NCBI GenBank assembly: GCA_031177985.1
Contig: JAPSJW010000003.1
Location: 372,001-436,000, forward strand
From: Microbacteriaceae bacterium
GTDB lineage: Bacteria > Actinomycetota > Actinomycetes > Actinomycetales > Microbacteriaceae
DNA: 64,000 nt
Direction: 5' to 3'
Under the pieces are notes generated by a model. The model was not told where the DNA came from. It saw only the letters and a program-made list of their open reading frames with translations, and did not search any database. Made by a program: the position numbers and the translations under genes. Position 1 is the first letter of the stretch. Each line of letters opens with the position of its first letter. Shown one piece after another: positions 53,193 to 63,593 of this stretch.

Positions 53193-54337
53193 GCGGTCTC
53201 CTTCCGCACCGCCGCCACGAGCATCGCCTCGAGGGCGAGCGCCGGTGCGACGTTGCCTTCGATGCGGGTGCGTGCGGTGGTGATGGCGTCCATGGTGGCG
53301 AGGGTCTGCGCAGCGGTCGATCGCCGCGCCGCGTCCTCGAGCCGTTCGCCCAGCCGCTCGTTGATCCGCTCCCCTGGCACCCCGAGCTGGGTGAGCAGGA
53401 TGTCGCGGTACAGCGACAGCAGGTCCACGAGGATGCGGTCGATGCCGTCCCGAAGACTGCGCGTCGACCTCCGCTTCTGGTCCTCCTCGAGGCTCTTCAC
53501 CTGCGCGCGCAGCGCGGGTGGCACCGTGCCGCCCGGCTCGACGCCCAGCGAGCGCATGAGGGCGACCCGCTCTTCGGCGTCGCGCTCCTCGGTGATAGCG
53601 CGGGCGTCATCCGTCGCCACCTCGATCAGCTCGGCCGCGGCCCGCACGGCGCCCGAGACCGAGCGGATGCCGAGCGCGAGCTCGAGAGTCCGCTCGCGCC
53701 GCACGCGTGCGTCGGCGTTCGTCGCCAGCCGATGCGCCATGCCGATGTGGCTCTGCGCCTCCCGGGCGGCGACGCGGGCGGTCTCGGCGTCGACGCCGTC
53801 GCGCCGCTCGAGCAGCGCGGCCACGTCCTCGGCGTCGGGCACGCGTAGCCGCACGGTCCGCACGCGGGACCGGATCGTCGGAAGCAGGTCGGCCTCGCTC
53901 GGGGCGCACAGGATCCACACGGTGCGCGGCGGCGGCTCCTCGAGCGCCTTCAGCAGCACGTTGGAGGTGCGCTCGGTCATCCGGTCGGCGTCCTCGATGA
54001 CGATGACCCGGTAGCGCGAGACGGACGGCGAGAACTGCGAGGCGGCCACGAGGCGTCGCACCTCGTCGATCGAGATGATGACGCGCTCGGTGCTGAGCAC
54101 GGCGAGGTCGGGATGGGTGCGCGCCTCGACCTGGCGCCAGGTCGGAGTCCCGACCTCGGGTGCCTCGGGGCTGAGCAGGGCGGCGGCGAACGCGAAGGCG
54201 AGGTTGGAGCGCCCCGATCCGGGCGGACCCGTGATGAGCCAGGAGTGGGTCATGGCGCCGGTCGTCGCGGGGTCGGCCGCGGCGCGGAAGACTGCGATGG
54301 CCTCGTCCTGGCCCATGAGCTCGTCCCAACCCGCCAT
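53189..54337 (-). CDS. holB: DNA polymerase III subunit delta'
   Basis: The protein has 382 residues. MAGWDELMGQDEAIAVF starts the clamp-loader domain. Walker A reads GPPGSGRSN, with arginine in place of lysine, the usual form in actinobacterial delta' that does not hydrolyse ATP. The VIVIEDADRMTERTSNVLLKALEEPP segment is characteristic. It is part of the clamp-loader complex. ATG 54337 has TAGGCT seven bases upstream, inside the tmk stop region, so an internal leaderless promoter is likely. Confidence 0.94.
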   Translation of the reverse strand: MAGWDELMGQDEAIAVFRAAADPATTGAMTHSWLITGPPGSGRSNLAFAFAAALLSPEAPEVGTPTWRQVEARTHPDLAVLSTERVIISIDEVRRLVAASQFSPSVSRYRVIVIEDADRMTERTSNVLLKALEEPPPRTVWILCAPSEADLLPTIRSRVRTVRLRVPDAEDVAALLERRDGVDAETARVAAREAQSHIGMAHRLATNADARVRRERTLELALGIRSVSGAVRAAAELIEVATDDARAITEERDAEERVALMRSLGVEPGGTVPPALRAQVKSLEEDQKRRSTRSLRDGIDRILVDLLSLYRDILLTQLGVPGERINERLGERLEDAARRSTAAQTLATMDAITTARTRIEGNVAPALALEAMLVAAVRKETA

Positions 54338-54344
54338 GCTCGAC

Positions 54345-54350
54345 AGCCTA
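54345..54350 (-). promoter_or_regulatory. -10 box of holB, overlapping the tmk stop codon
   Basis: TAGGCT on the minus strand contains the tmk stop TAG and is followed by seven bases and ATG 54337. Confidence 0.45.
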
Positions 54351-55043
54351 GGCTCCGCCGCCGACCGGGGGCGTGGCGCCCGGGGACTCCGTGGACTCCG
54401 TGGACGCGAGCTCGGCGACGGTGGACACCCGGCGCCGTATCCGCTCCGCCAGCTCCTCGACGGGCAGGGTCGCGTCGAGGACGAGGAACCGGTCGGGCTC
54501 CGCCGCGGCGAGCGCGAGGTAGCCGGCACGCACCCGCTCGTGGAACTCCTGCTGCTCGTCCTCGAGCCGGTCGTAGCGGGTGCGGGCGGCGGCGAGACGC
54601 TCGCGGCCGGTCCTCGCGTCGAGGTCGAGCAGGATCGTCAGATGCGGAAGCAGCCCGCCGGTCGCCCAGAGCGAGAGGTCGCGCACCTCGGCCGGGTCGA
54701 GCACGCGACCCGCCCCCTGGTAGGCGACGGAGGAGTCGAGGTAGCGGTCCTGGATCACGACGTCGCCGCGCTCCAGGGCGGGGCGCACGACGGTCGCGAT
54801 GTTGTGAGCGCGGTCCGCCGCGTAGAGCAGCGCCTCGGCGCGCTCGGCGATGTGTCCCCTGCGGTGCAGCACGATGTCCCGCAGCTCGAGCCCGAGGTCG
54901 GTGCCGCCGGGCTCGCGGGTGTGCAGCACGCTGCGCCCCTGTGCGGTCAGCCAGTCGGTCAGCAGGCGCGCCTGGGTGCTCTTGCCCGAGCCGTCGCCTC
55001 CCTCGAAGGTGAGGAAGAGACCGCTCGCGGACCGCTCGGCCAT
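54348..55043 (-). CDS. tmk: Thymidylate kinase
   Basis: The protein has 231 residues. The P-loop TFEGGDGSGKST (about residues 12-23), the DR motif QDRYLDSSVAYQGAGR and the lid region are intact. It converts dTMP to dTDP. The start is ATG 55043, one base overlapping the topA stop (TGATG); GTG 55046 would give one more residue. It lies between topA and holB, a conserved actinobacterial order. Confidence 0.95.
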   Translation of the reverse strand: MAERSASGLFLTFEGGDGSGKSTQARLLTDWLTAQGRSVLHTREPGGTDLGLELRDIVLHRRGHIAERAEALLYAADRAHNIATVVRPALERGDVVIQDRYLDSSVAYQGAGRVLDPAEVRDLSLWATGGLLPHLTILLDLDARTGRERLAAARTRYDRLEDEQQEFHERVRAGYLALAAAEPDRFLVLDATLPVEELAERIRRRVSTVAELASTESTESPGATPPVGGGA

Positions 55044-57748
55044 CACTTCTTCTTCGCGGTGCCCGCGGTCGTCCGCTTGCGCCCCTTCGCGGGCGCAGGT
55101 CCCTTCGCCCGCTTGTCGGCCAGCAGCTGCACGGCGCGGTTGAAGTCGACGTCGTCGACGGTCTCGCCGCGAGGAATGGTGGCGTTGGTCGTGCCGTCGG
55201 TGACGTACGGGCCGAAGCGCCCGTCCTTCACCTTGATCGGCTTGCCGCTGACGGGATCGGCGTCGAACTCCTTGAGCGCGCTCGACGAGGTGCGCCCCCC
55301 GTACTTCGGCTGCGCGAAGATCTCCATCGCGCCGTCGAGGTCGATCTCGAAGATCGCGTCCTCGCTCGGAAGCGTGCGGGAGTCGTTGCCCTTCTTGAGG
55401 TAGGGGCCGAAGCGACCGTTCTGCGCGGTGATCTGCTCGCCTGTGCCGGGATCCTCGCCGACGACGCGCGGGAGGTCGAGCAGCTTGAGTGCCGTCTGCA
55501 GGTCGATCGAGTCGACGTCCATGCTCTTGAAGAGAGAGGCCGTGCGCGGCTTCTCGGCCGCCGCCTTCTTCTTCGGCTTCGCGTCGGGCACCTCGCCCGT
55601 CGCGGGGTCCGCGGCATCCGCCTCGTCGGGATCGACCTCGGTGACGTACGGGCCGTAGCGGCCGTCCTTCGCGACGACGAGCTTGCCGGTCTCGGGGTTG
55701 GCTCCCAGCACCCGGTCGCCCTGGACCGGGGCCTCGACGAGCTCGCGGGCCTTCTCGGGAGTCAGCTCGTCGGGTGCCAGCTCGGCGGGGATGTTGATGC
55801 GGCGCGGAGTCTCCACCCCGTCTTCAGCGATTTCGAGGTAGGGCCCGTACTTGCCGATCCGCAGGGTGATGCCGTCGGCGATCGCGACGGAGTTGATCGA
55901 CCTGGCGTCGATCTCGCCGAGGTTGTCGATGACCGTGCGCAGGCCCCGGTGCTTCGGGCCTCCGAAGTAGAACTGGCGGAGCCAGGCGACGCGCTTCTCG
56001 TCGCCGCCGGCGATGCGGTCGAGATCGCTCTCCATGTCGGCGGTGAAGTCGTACTCGACGAGGTCGTGGAAGTGCTCCTCGAGCAGCCGGACGACGCTGA
56101 ACGCGATCCAGTTCGGCACGAGGGACTGGCCGCGCGGCGTCACATAGCCGCGGTCGACGATCGTCGAGATGATCGACGCGTAGGTCGACGGGCGGCCGAT
56201 CCCCAGCTCCTCCAGCGCCTTGACGAGGCTGGCCTCGGTGTAGCGCGGAGGCGGGCTCGTCTCGTGACCCTTCGCCTCGGCCTCGAGCACGGTGAGCGTC
56301 TGTCCCTGCTTGAGATCAGGGAGCTTTGCCTCGGCAGCGTCGGCCGCGTCGTGGCGGTCCTCGTCGCGGCTCTCCTCGTAGGCGGCGAGGAACCCGCGGA
56401 AGGTGATGACCGTGCCGGTCGCGACCAGGTCGGCGATCGTCGGGGCGCTGCCGACGACCTCGCGGGGGCTCTGCGCCGTGATCGTGACGGTCGCGGTCGA
56501 CCCCTTGGCGTCGGCCATCTGCGAGGCGACCGTGCGCTTCCAGATGAGGTCGTAGAGCCGGAACTCGTTGCCGCTGAGCTCCCGCTGCACCTCCGCCGGG
56601 GTGCGGAAGGTGTCGCCCGAGGGTCGGATCGCCTCGTGCGCCTCCTGAGCGTTCTTGCTCTTGCCCGCGTAGAGCCTGGGCTTGTCGGGGATGCTGTCGG
56701 CGCCGTACAGCGTGGTGGCCTGGCTGCGGGCCGCCTGGATCGCCTGCTGCGAGAGCGTCGGCGAGTCGGTGCGCATATAGGTGATGTAGCCGTTCTCGTA
56801 CAGCGACTGCGCCACGCTCATCGTCTGGCGGGCCGAGAATCGCAGCTTGCGCGCGGCCTCCTGCTGCAGCGTCGAGGTGGTGAACGGCGCCGCGGGGCGT
56901 CGCGTGTACGGCTTCGACTCGACCGAGGCGACCGTGACCGTCGTGTCGGCGGCGCGGAGGGCATCCGCCAGAGCAGTCGCGGTGCTCTCCTCGAGCACCA
57001 GCACGTCGCCCTTGAGCTTGCCGGAGTCGTCGAAGTCACGGCCGCTCGCGATCCGCTTGCCGCCGACCCGCGCCAGGCGCGCCTCGAAGCGGTCGCTCTC
57101 CTTCTGCTCGGGAGCGAGCGCCGCCGCGAGGTCCCAGTAGGTCGCGGCGGTGAAGGCGAGGCGCTCGCGCTCGCGGTCCACCACGAGGCGGGTGGCCGCG
57201 GACTGCACACGTCCGGCGGAGAGGCCCGGGCCCACCTTGCGCCAGAGCACCGGCGAGACCTCGTAGCCGTAGAGACGGTCGAGGATGCGCCGGGTCTCCT
57301 GCGCGTCGACGAGCGCGCTGTCGATGTCGCGGGTGTTCTCCCTCGCGCGCTGGATCGCGTCCTTCGTGATCTCGTGGAAGACCATCCGCTTGACGGGCAC
57401 CTTGGGCTTCAGCACCTGCAGCAGGTGCCAGGCGATCGCCTCGCCCTCGCGGTCCTCATCCGTCGCCAGGTAGAGCTCGTCGGCGTGGGAGAGCGCCTTC
57501 TTCAGGTCGCTGACCGTCTTCTTCTTGGAGTCGGAGACCACGTAGTAGGGCTCGAAGTCGTTGTCGACGTCGACCGAGAACTTGCCGAGCGAGCCCTTCT
57601 TGAGCTCGGCGGGGAGGTTCTTCGGCTCGATCAGGTCGCGGATGTGCCCGACGGAGGCCTGCACCTCGTAGCCGTCGCCGAGGTACTGCGCGATCGTCTT
57701 CGCCTTCGCGGGCGACTCGACGATCACGAGCTTCTTCGTACCTGGCAC
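55043..57748 (-). CDS. topA: DNA topoisomerase I
   Basis: The protein has 901 residues. The Toprim domain starts LVIVESPAKAKTIAQYLG and the active tyrosine is Y324 in GYITYMRTDSP. The C-terminus has several Toprim_CRpt-type repeats (for example DGRYGPYVTEVDPDEAD) and a lysine-rich tail. It relaxes negative supercoils. GTG 57748 is chosen for the strong GAGGAGA upstream. Its leader (57749-57847) has two GC hairpins (57765-57779 and 57814-57833) and a TATGGT -10-like box at 57842-57847. Confidence 0.96.
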   Translation of the reverse strand: MPGTKKLVIVESPAKAKTIAQYLGDGYEVQASVGHIRDLIEPKNLPAELKKGSLGKFSVDVDNDFEPYYVVSDSKKKTVSDLKKALSHADELYLATDEDREGEAIAWHLLQVLKPKVPVKRMVFHEITKDAIQRARENTRDIDSALVDAQETRRILDRLYGYEVSPVLWRKVGPGLSAGRVQSAATRLVVDRERERLAFTAATYWDLAAALAPEQKESDRFEARLARVGGKRIASGRDFDDSGKLKGDVLVLEESTATALADALRAADTTVTVASVESKPYTRRPAAPFTTSTLQQEAARKLRFSARQTMSVAQSLYENGYITYMRTDSPTLSQQAIQAARSQATTLYGADSIPDKPRLYAGKSKNAQEAHEAIRPSGDTFRTPAEVQRELSGNEFRLYDLIWKRTVASQMADAKGSTATVTITAQSPREVVGSAPTIADLVATGTVITFRGFLAAYEESRDEDRHDAADAAEAKLPDLKQGQTLTVLEAEAKGHETSPPPRYTEASLVKALEELGIGRPSTYASIISTIVDRGYVTPRGQSLVPNWIAFSVVRLLEEHFHDLVEYDFTADMESDLDRIAGGDEKRVAWLRQFYFGGPKHRGLRTVIDNLGEIDARSINSVAIADGITLRIGKYGPYLEIAEDGVETPRRINIPAELAPDELTPEKARELVEAPVQGDRVLGANPETGKLVVAKDGRYGPYVTEVDPDEADAADPATGEVPDAKPKKKAAAEKPRTASLFKSMDVDSIDLQTALKLLDLPRVVGEDPGTGEQITAQNGRFGPYLKKGNDSRTLPSEDAIFEIDLDGAMEIFAQPKYGGRTSSSALKEFDADPVSGKPIKVKDGRFGPYVTDGTTNATIPRGETVDDVDFNRAVQLLADKRAKGPAPAKGRKRTTAGTAKKK

Positions 57749-57847
57749 TTCTCTCCTCTTTAATGCGCTGACCCAGCGCCGACATCGGGGGCCGCCATCG
57801 AGAACAGGCGGCGGAGCGCTGCATCGAGCGCTCACTGCGACACCATA
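57749..57847 (-). promoter_or_regulatory. Structured leader and promoter of topA
   Basis: TATGGT (57842-57847 complement) is a possible -10. The leader of about 90 bases contains the hairpins GCGCTG-ACC-CAGCGC (57765-57779) and GAGCGC-N8-GCGCTC (57814-57833). No gene is seen here. Confidence 0.35.
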
Positions 57848-57879
57848 CACACGTCGGCTCGGATGCTCCCGCGGCGTGC

Positions 57880-58251
57880 TCACCCTCCTCCGGCTTCGAC
57901 GGTTGCCGCCGGAGGCGGTCCGGCCGTCGCGGTCGCGGTCACCGGGATGCCGAGGACGTGGACCGATGCGGTCACCGTCGCCTCGAGGCCGCGGAGCTCG
58001 CAGGCCGTCACGGCGGCGTCATTGGCCTCCGCGACGTGGGCGGCGAGAGCGCAGGGCGCACCCGCGACGATGCCGACCGCGACATCAGCGGCGGCGAGCG
58101 CGGCCGCGTCGGCGGCCGATGCGACACGCTGCTTCGCGCTGAGGGCCGCGAGCAGCGGCAGCAGAGTGCCGACGAGCACCCCCGTCGCCGCAGCCACAGC
58201 GATCGCGAGCACCGAGCCGGCGCCGTCCTCTCGGCCCCACCGCACGCTCAC
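57880..58251 (-). CDS. TadE-like membrane protein of the Tad cluster (Rv3654c-like)
   Basis: The protein has 123 residues. One hydrophobic segment (GAGSVLAIAVAAATGVLVGTLLPLLAALS) is followed by an Ala/Val-rich extracytoplasmic part with two cysteines. It resembles the small TadE-like proteins at the end of actinobacterial Tad clusters near helicase and topoisomerase genes. It may assemble at the pilus base. GTG 58251 overlaps the tadE stop, with GGAGGAGGG upstream. Confidence 0.7.
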   Translation of the reverse strand: MSVRWGREDGAGSVLAIAVAAATGVLVGTLLPLLAALSAKQRVASAADAAALAAADVAVGIVAGAPCALAAHVAEANDAAVTACELRGLEATVTASVHVLGIPVTATATAGPPPAATVEAGGG

Positions 58252-58694
58252 CGCCCTCCTCCGAGCGCACAGCTCGATGCGCTGAGGGGCACAGACAGCC
58301 AGGGGCCGATCGAGGCGTCGGCGCGAAGGCTCGCGCACACCAGGTCGCCGGACACCGACGACGACACGATTGCCCCCGGAACCGCTCGTGCCGCCACGGC
58401 GGCGGCTGCGCCGTCGCCCTCCCCTCGGCCGAGGAGGCGGGCGGCGTCGGCCGCGGCGTCCTGCAGGCGCACCTGGACGCCCGCGATTGCGACGCCGCTC
58501 AGGCAGCACGCGAGCAGGAGCAGCACCGCCGGGACGGCCGCGGCGAGCTCGGCGGTCGCGCTGCCGCGCTCGCCTCCGCTCGGCCGGAACGCCGATCCTG
58601 ACGCCGCGGCCGCAGCGAGCCGCCGGATCGGCGGCCGAGCGATCCGGAGCCATCCGCTGGAGCGCTGCTCCCGCCCGCGTGCCGCCCGGCTCAT
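58248..58694 (-). CDS. TadE-family pseudopilin-like protein
   Basis: The protein has 148 residues. An N-terminal basic stretch leads to the prepilin-like GGERGSATAELAAAVPAVLLLLA at about residues 40-60, a typical cleavage and hydrophobic segment of TadE pseudopilins. The remainder is extracytoplasmic with two Cys. ATG 58694 overlaps the pilin stop (ATGA). Confidence 0.78.
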   Translation of the reverse strand: MSRAARGREQRSSGWLRIARPPIRRLAAAAASGSAFRPSGGERGSATAELAAAVPAVLLLLACCLSGVAIAGVQVRLQDAAADAARLLGRGEGDGAAAAVAARAVPGAIVSSSVSGDLVCASLRADASIGPWLSVPLSASSCALGGGR

Positions 58695-58870
58695 CCGGCG
58701 AAGGTGAGCGCGCGCCGCACGAGGTCCTCGAGGATGCCGCGCACCTCGTCGGATCTCATGATGACGACGAGGAGCCCCGCGAAGCCGACGGCCGCCATCG
58801 TGGCGATCGCGTATTCGGCGGTGGCGGCTCCATCGTCCTCGCGCATCAGGCGCTGCAGGAACTGTCGCAT
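58691..58870 (-). CDS. Flp-type pilin (DUF4244 family), 59 residues
   Basis: The protein is only 59 residues. MRQFLQRLMREDDGAATAEYAIATMAAVGFAGLL shows a short leader and the GAATAEYAIA prepilin-peptidase cleavage and hydrophobic segment of Flp pilins. It is the likely major subunit of the Tad pilus. It is preceded by AAAGAGGC. A GC hairpin at 58939-58956 separates it from the tadB/C gene, which may allow higher pilin expression. Confidence 0.85.
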   Translation of the reverse strand: MRQFLQRLMREDDGAATAEYAIATMAAVGFAGLLVVIMRSDEVRGILEDLVRRALTFAG

Positions 58871-58938
58871 GTCGTGCCTCTTTCTCTAGCAAGGAGCTCG
58901 GCACGAGCGGATCGAGTCTGACAGTCGTCGCGCGAGCG

Positions 58939-58956
58939 CCGGCGGCATCCCGCCGG
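58939..58956 (-). terminator. Hairpin between the tadB/C gene and the pilin gene
   Basis: CCGGCGG-CATC-CCGCCGG forms a 7-base-pair stem just past the tadB/C stop (58971). It may uncouple the assembly genes from the pilin gene. The whole gap is 58871-58970; no other gene is seen. Confidence 0.45.
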
Positions 58957-58970
58957 AACGTGGAGGGGCT

Positions 58971-59876
58971 TCACGGGGCGAGCACTGTGGAGGAGACGAC
59001 GGTGACGATCAACGGGACCACCCCCAGCACCATGAAGGCGGGGAGCACGCAGACGCCGAGGGGCAGCATGAGGCGCACGCCGAGCGCGGTCGCCCTGCGC
59101 TGCGACTCGGCCCGGGCGCGACGGCGGGACTCCTCCGCCTCCGCCCGCAGCAGCTCGGCCGCGGGGACGCCCGCCGAGGATGCGAGCGCGATGATCTCCT
59201 CCACGACCGCGCCGTCTCCCGGCAGCTCGGCGCGCGCAAGCGCCTCTCGCACCTGGTCGCGAGCCGCGCCCAGCGCGGCTCCGCCCGAGACCGCGATGGC
59301 CAGCAGCTCGCTCTCGATGCCGGGGGCGTTCCCGTCGGGAGCGGCTCGAGCCACCATCCGTCGCATCCAGTAGGAACCGACGAACATCAGGCAGCCGCCG
59401 ACCGTGAGACACGCCCACCCCATCGGCGTGCCGAACAGCATGGCGGGAGTGTCGAAACCGAGCGCGACCCCGAACAGGACCCCCACGACGGGCAGTGCGA
59501 GCACGAGCCGCGCGGTCGCCCTGGGGGCGGCGAGGGCGACCGAGATCTCCCGCTCCACCTCCGCGAGCCCGCGCAGCATGCTGGCGAGGCTGCGCAGCGC
59601 CGGCGCCAGCGGGGCCCCGGCATCCGTCGCCACGCGCCAGGCGACCGCCACGGCGCGCCAGGCGCGCGCGGCCACCGGACCGCACTGAACGGCAGCATCA
59701 TGCACCGCCGCAGCCACGCCGTCGGCTCCCGCAGCGCGCACCGCCGCCACGACCGGCGACGGGAAGGAGAGGTAGTGCCACGCTGCAGCGGGCGCGACTC
59801 CCGCCGAGAGGAGCACCGCGAGCCGGTGCACGACGGCCGCGACCTCCTCGGCCCCCTCGACCGGTCGTCGCCTCAT
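58971..59876 (-). CDS. Tad pilus inner-membrane platform protein (fused TadB/TadC-like)
   Basis: The protein has 301 residues. It shows two type-II-secretion-F-like halves: residues about 10-120 and about 185-300, each a helical domain followed by a hydrophobic pair. In many bacteria these are separate TadB and TadC. It forms the platform that the ATPase drives. Its ATG overlaps the ATPase stop as ATGA. Confidence 0.78.
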   Translation of the reverse strand: MRRRPVEGAEEVAAVVHRLAVLLSAGVAPAAAWHYLSFPSPVVAAVRAAGADGVAAAVHDAAVQCGPVAARAWRAVAVAWRVATDAGAPLAPALRSLASMLRGLAEVEREISVALAAPRATARLVLALPVVGVLFGVALGFDTPAMLFGTPMGWACLTVGGCLMFVGSYWMRRMVARAAPDGNAPGIESELLAIAVSGGAALGAARDQVREALARAELPGDGAVVEEIIALASSAGVPAAELLRAEAEESRRRARAESQRRATALGVRLMLPLGVCVLPAFMVLGVVPLIVTVVSSTVLAP

Positions 59877-60850
59877 CGCACCGCGAGCCTTCCGCGTTCG
59901 TCGAGCTCGAAGGACCCGACCGCGGTGAGCCTGCGCCCCGCGCCGTCGCGTTCGAGGTGCAGCACGGCGCCGATGGCGCTGACCGTCTGCCGCGCCACCG
60001 CTGTCTCGCTCATTCCGGCGAGCGCTCCGAGCGCCTCGAGGCGCGCGGGGACGTCGGCGAGGCTGTTGGCGTGCAGCGTGCCCGCACCGCCGTCGTGCCC
60101 CGTGTTGAGCGCGGAGAGGAGCTCACGCAGCTCTGCACCGCGGCACTCGCCGAGCACCAGGCGATCGGGCCGCATCCGCAACGCCTCGCGCAGCAGCCTC
60201 GGCAGCCCGATCTCGCCGGCGCCCTCGACGTTGGCCTGCCGGGCCTCGAGGGAGACGAAGTGCGGATGCGCCACCCGCAGCTCCGCCACGTCCTCGATGG
60301 CGAGGATGCGGTCGGTCGGTGCCGCGGCGGAGAGCATCGCACCGAGGAGCGTCGTCTTCCCCGAGCCGCCGGCTCCCGTGAGCAGCACGTTGACGCGGTC
60401 CCGCACCATCCGCTCGATCTCGGCACGAGGAACCACCTCGAACAGCCCACCTGAATCGAGGTCGTCGAGGGACAGCCCGCCGCTGCGCGGGATGCGGATG
60501 GAGAGGAGCGTTCCCGTCGTCGACACCGGCGGCAGCACCGCGTGCACCCGGATGCCGCCGTCGAGCCTGGCGTCGATGCACGGGTTCGCCTCATCGATGT
60601 GCCGGCCGCCGAGACCGATCAGCCTCACCGCGAGGTCGCGCCCTGCTCCGTCGAGCACCCGCACCTCGGTCCGTTCGAGGCCGCTGCCGCGGTCCACCCA
60701 GACGGGACCATCGCCGTTGACGAGGATGTCGGTCACCGACTCCTCGGCGACGAGCGGCGCGAGCGGGCCGAACTCGTCCGGCCACGGTCCTGCCCTCAGG
60801 CGCGGGGCCGCGGAACCGGGCCGCACGGCGACGAAGGGGACGGGATCCAC
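59873..60850 (-). CDS. tadA: Tad pilus ATPase (CpaF/TadA family)
   Basis: The protein has 325 residues, shorter than most CpaF/TadA. Walker A LLTGAGGSGKTTLL, Walker B LVLGECRGAEL, the His box GTLHANS and Asp box ILAIEDVAELR are present. The N-terminal segment is reduced. It powers pilus assembly. GTG 60850 has TAGCGT six bases upstream (leaderless). It is the first gene of the compact Tad cluster; no ssd/CpaE and no prepilin peptidase gene is in the window. Confidence 0.9.
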   Translation of the reverse strand: MDPVPFVAVRPGSAAPRLRAGPWPDEFGPLAPLVAEESVTDILVNGDGPVWVDRGSGLERTEVRVLDGAGRDLAVRLIGLGGRHIDEANPCIDARLDGGIRVHAVLPPVSTTGTLLSIRIPRSGGLSLDDLDSGGLFEVVPRAEIERMVRDRVNVLLTGAGGSGKTTLLGAMLSAAAPTDRILAIEDVAELRVAHPHFVSLEARQANVEGAGEIGLPRLLREALRMRPDRLVLGECRGAELRELLSALNTGHDGGAGTLHANSLADVPARLEALGALAGMSETAVARQTVSAIGAVLHLERDGAGRRLTAVGSFELDERGRLAVR

Positions 60851-60856
60851 GATGCG

Positions 60857-60862
60857 ACGCTA
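60857..60862 (-). promoter_or_regulatory. -10 box of tadA, leaderless
   Basis: TAGCGT on the minus strand is followed by CGCATC and GTG 60850. Confidence 0.5.
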
Positions 60863-60970
60863 GGCGCGAGCAGGAGCCGACTGAGGCCGGGGAGACCGCC
60901 CGGTGGAGAACCCGGGGCTGTGAGCGACCGGACGACAGCGGCCCTTCGAAAGGGGGCCGGTTAAAGAGGG

Positions 60971-61040
60971 GCGGCGCCAGTTGGGGGGAACCGGCGCCGC
61001 CACAGCGACGCACGATTGGGGGGAATCGCGTACGCGTCGC
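60971..61040. repeat. Two hairpins with GGGGGG loops between the Tad operon and acsA
   Basis: Each hairpin carries a dyad around a G6 tract, GTT-GGGGGG-AAC (60980-60991) and CGATT-GGGGGG-AATCG (61014-61027), and GC arms (GGCGGCGCC/GGCGCCGCC; GCGACGC/GCGTCGC). The strings TTGGGGGGAA are 35 bases apart. The whole 60851-61227 gap has no gene I support; further inverted repeats follow (CGAACC-TGA-GGTTCG at 61045-61059). Confidence 0.6.
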
Positions 61041-61162
61041 ATGCCGAACCTGAGGTTCGACCGCACTCAGCATACTCAGGCACCGGCCGTACGCAAGGAT
61101 GAGTCGCAAACGAACAGCGGTCATTCAGCTTCATCCTTTGCGGCTGTTCCCCGCCTGCGGTC

Positions 61163-61168
61163 TAGGAT
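61163..61168 (+). promoter_or_regulatory. Likely -10 box of acsA
   Basis: TAGGAT lies about 60 bases before the ATG at 61228; the leader of roughly 50 bases includes GCGGAGATCG. No good -35 is visible. Confidence 0.35.
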
Positions 61169-61227
61169 CGGGAATCGACCACGGTGACCACGCGGCACGG
61201 CCCGAGATGCCCGCGGAGATCGACAGG

Positions 61228-63193
<1,966 letters not shown>

Positions 63194-63213
<20 letters not shown>

Positions 63214-63583
63214 CCGTGCTCGGGGCGCGCCGGGGCACCCACCAGTCGGTGAACTCCGTGGCGCGGCCCGCCGCGTCGAAGCGGACGAGCCACAGGTTGT
63301 CGTAGGTGCCCTGCTTCGCGCCGGTCGAGTAGCGGGTGACACCGCGGATCACGGCGGCGTCATCCGTCTCGAGCTCGATCGACCACTCGAAGGACCACAC
63401 CCCCGGCGCGTCCTGCTCCTCGAGCCAATGCGCGATGATCGCCTCGATCCCCCTCGCCGGCGTCGGGTCGTAGGGCCGGGCGGAGTAGACGGCGTCGGGC
63501 GCGAAGGCCGCCGCGATGTCCGCCGGATCGTTCGAGCGCCACGCGGCGAGATACCGATCGACGAAGACGCTGGCGTTGCTCAC
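63194..63583 (-). CDS. NTF2-like (SnoaL-like) domain protein
   Basis: The protein has 129 residues. It matches the SnoaL/NTF2-like cone fold: FVDRYLAAWRSNDPADIAAAFAPDAVYSARPYDP and YDNLWLVRFDAAGRATEFTDWW. It could be a small-molecule isomerase, hydrolase or binding protein; there is no catalytic assignment. GTG 63583 follows GGAGCA and is 10 bases after the RidA-family stop, so the two are probably an operon. It overlaps acsA tail-to-tail by 20 bases. Confidence 0.85.
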
Positions 63584-63593
63584 TGCTCCGACC

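Noticed and set aside
61045-61059. CGAACC-TGA-GGTTCG looked like an actinobacterial LexA (SOS) box
   Set aside because: The spacing between CGAAC and GTTCG is five bases, while the LexA site needs four. There is no SOS-type gene next to it.
60981-61187. A 68-codon open frame upstream of acsA
   Set aside because: It runs through the G6 hairpins, has no family resemblance or good ribosome binding site, and is best read as intergenic.
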